Below are positions 7,655 to 8,638 of a DNA stretch of 8,638 bases, piece after piece (the first letter of the stretch is position 1; the number at the start of each line of letters is the position of its first letter). The position numbers and the translations under genes are program-made. The notes under the pieces are model-generated. The model worked only from the letters and a program-made list of their open reading frames with translations, was not told where the DNA came from and did not search any database. Source of the DNA: Pseudomonadota bacterium (lineage in GTDB: Bacteria > Pseudomonadota > Gammaproteobacteria > Burkholderiales > Gallionellaceae); assembly GCA_021783855.1 (NCBI GenBank), contig JAJXTL010000127.1:1-8638 (forward strand), in the 5' to 3' direction.

Positions 7655-7684
7655 ATGAAATCGCAACTTATATCGATTTTTTAA
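7655..7684 (+). CDS. Possible 9-codon leader ORF before the HNH gene
   Basis: ATG at 7655 opens the frame MKSQLISIF, closed by TAA at 7682-7684, one base before the ATG of the next gene. It is preceded by AGAGGG at 7645-7650, 4 bases upstream, whereas the HNH gene itself lacks a clear ribosome binding site. Termination at 7684 would leave ribosomes at the 7686 start, so coupling by reinitiation is plausible. Nothing in the peptide indicates a function, and chance is a serious alternative at this length. Confidence 0.3.
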   Translation: MKSQLISIF

Positions 7685-7685
7685 C

Positions 7686-8405
7686 ATGGCGAAACGAAAA
7701 CCTCCTCCTATCGGAAAATGCGTACACTGTTTGACCGACAACGTTCCTAGAAATTGGGATCATGTGTTTCCAAAGAGTTGGTATCCAGATACAACGCCTG
7801 ACAATATTTCCAAGTGGCTAATTCCATCCTGCTATAAATGCAATAAGGAGTATGGTGAGCTCGAACAAGATTTGTTGATGCGCCTTGCCTGTTGCGTCGA
7901 TCCCAAAGCTGCCGCCACTTCTGGGATCTACAAAAAGGTACTAAGGAGCATGGATGCGCGCTATGCTACGAATCAGAAGGAGACTCGTATTCGAACTGCT
8001 AGACGGAATAAGCTTCTTGCAGAGATGCTTCATGGAGACCAGATTCCAGAAGATGGAATTTATCCTGGGCTTGGTGAACGCTGGGGTCGCCCGAAGGATA
8101 CTCGAGTCGCCTTGAAGATTTCTGCAAGTAGTTTTCATCGTTTCACTGAGAAGATTGTACGTGGAATATTCTTTATCGAAGACAGCCAGTACATTGAACC
8201 CACACATTCCATTAATTTCTATGCACTTGAAGATGATGGCGCAACCCAGATAATGGAGATGCTGGCTAAATTTGGTAAAGAGTACATGAAAGGCCCTGGA
8301 ATTCTTATCAACCGTGCCGTTACGCCAGAGGATGGCGTATCGGCGATCATCTCGATTGAAGTATGGGGTACGTTTAAAATGTATGCGTCAGTTACACCCT
8401 CTTAG
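7686..8405 (+). CDS. HNH endonuclease-like protein with unrecognised C-terminal region
   Basis: A 239-residue protein whose first 60 residues look like a zinc-stabilised HNH (beta-beta-alpha-metal) nuclease fold: C12xxC15, then D25-H26 in WDHVFPKSW, N40 in PDNIS, and C49xxC52-N53 in PSCYKCNKEYGELE. D25/H26 and N40 or N53 would be the catalytic and metal-site candidates. Residues 61-239 are basic in the middle (RIRTARRNK around 101-109) and show no domain I recognise; there is no signal peptide or membrane segment. Sampled 60-base lines of the gene are 37-48% G+C against about 62% in a sampled ileS line, which suggests recent transfer. The target (DNA of phage, plasmid or host) cannot be inferred. 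The gene lies between two transporter genes with 76 bases to the ABC ATPase start. The start at 7686 is the first ATG before the CxxC motif. Confidence 0.72.
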   Translation: MAKRKPPPIGKCVHCLTDNVPRNWDHVFPKSWYPDTTPDNISKWLIPSCYKCNKEYGELEQDLLMRLACCVDPKAAATSGIYKKVLRSMDARYATNQKETRIRTARRNKLLAEMLHGDQIPEDGIYPGLGERWGRPKDTRVALKISASSFHRFTEKIVRGIFFIEDSQYIEPTHSINFYALEDDGATQIMEMLAKFGKEYMKGPGILINRAVTPEDGVSAIISIEVWGTFKMYASVTPS

Positions 8406-8481
8406 CAGCACGCGCGCACATTCGTTATTGCGCCGAATAGAAATATCCAAAGCAATATACTTCAACGGGAGCTATATTTGA

Positions 8482-8638
8482 ATGATCCAACTCGATAAAG
8501 TCAGCCGCAGCTTCTCTGTAGGCGATCAGCAGGTGTCCGCGTTACGCGACATCGATTTGAACATCGCGGCGGGCGACTATGTCTCCATCATGGGGCCGTC
8601 CGGTTCGGGGAAATCCACCCTGCTCAACCTGATCGGCC
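8482..8638 (+). CDS. ABC transporter ATP-binding protein, MacB/LolD type, 3'-truncated
   Basis: The first 52 codons are visible before the right edge. [20 protein letters not shown] is followed by [20 protein letters not shown] and a complete Walker A motif GPSGSGKST at residues 38-46. The [11 protein letters not shown] spacing and [19 protein letters not shown] style are those of the MacB/LolD/FtsE-like ATPases that energise lipoprotein release or efflux. The Walker B, signature motif and any fused permease are beyond the window. GGGAG at 8467-8471 is 10 bases upstream, and an in-frame TGA (8479-8481) immediately before ATG fixes the earliest start. It is probably the partner of the adaptor gene at 6185, separated from it by the DUF2442/HNH insert. 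Confidence 0.9.
   Translation, partial: MIQLDKVSRSFSVGDQQVSALRDIDLNIAAGDYVSIMGPSGSGKSTLLNLIG

Noticed and set aside
7658..7680. AAATCG/CGATTT inverted repeat with a short T-run as a terminator before the HNH gene
   Set aside because: A six-base, AT-rich stem with a 10-base loop is too weak, and the T-run ends only a few bases before the HNH ATG.
8456..8461. TATACT as a -10 box for the ABC ATPase gene
   Set aside because: No -35 at acceptable spacing (the nearest, TTGCGC at 8428-8433, is 22 bases away), and the start point would fall on the ribosome binding site.
7358..8481. Insertion sequence or integron around the accessory module
   Set aside because: No transposase or integrase, no terminal inverted repeats and no flanking direct repeat could be found by eye.

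Overview
The window looks like a chromosomal segment of a betaproteobacterium. A Nitrosomonadales/Gallionellaceae-type organism is my best guess, from protein style and gene order; no ribosomal RNA is present to fix the taxonomy. Sampled core-gene DNA is around 60% G+C, the genes are tightly packed, and every gene I call is on the + strand.

Region 1 (1-4901) is the housekeeping operon ribF-ileS-lspA-ispH: FMN/FAD synthesis, isoleucyl-tRNA synthetase, lipoprotein signal peptidase and the last step of the MEP isoprenoid pathway. Each gene overlaps the next, by 8, 8 and 20 bases, so translation is probably coupled. ribF is cut by the left edge. ileS is intact but carries about 16-18 extra codons made largely of a small palindromic repeat. 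A second copy of the repeat core, in inverted orientation and 21/22 identical, lies in the gap behind ispH, next to a separate hairpin that starts at the last base of the ispH stop codon.

Region 2 (5003-6166) holds thiO (glycine oxidase, thiamine thiazole synthesis) and a tRNA-Thr with anticodon CGT. The tRNA has its own perfect TATAAT -10 box about 8 bases upstream.

Region 3 (6185-8638) is an export system. It begins 18 bases after the tRNA with a membrane-anchored HlyD/MacA-type periplasmic adaptor, and at the right edge reaches the start of a MacB/LolD-type ABC ATPase. Between these two transporter genes lie about 1.1 kb of accessory DNA: a stand-alone DUF2442 gene, a 9-codon mini-ORF with its own ribosome binding site, and an HNH-nuclease-like gene of lower G+C (37-48% in sampled 60-base lines) whose C-terminal three quarters I do not recognise. 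This insert is the most likely horizontally acquired part.

The two points most worth a second look are the palindromic repeat translated inside ileS, and the DUF2442/HNH module lodged between the adaptor and ATPase genes. I saw no CRISPR array, transposase gene or integrase. No gene-free stretch exceeds about 100 bases.
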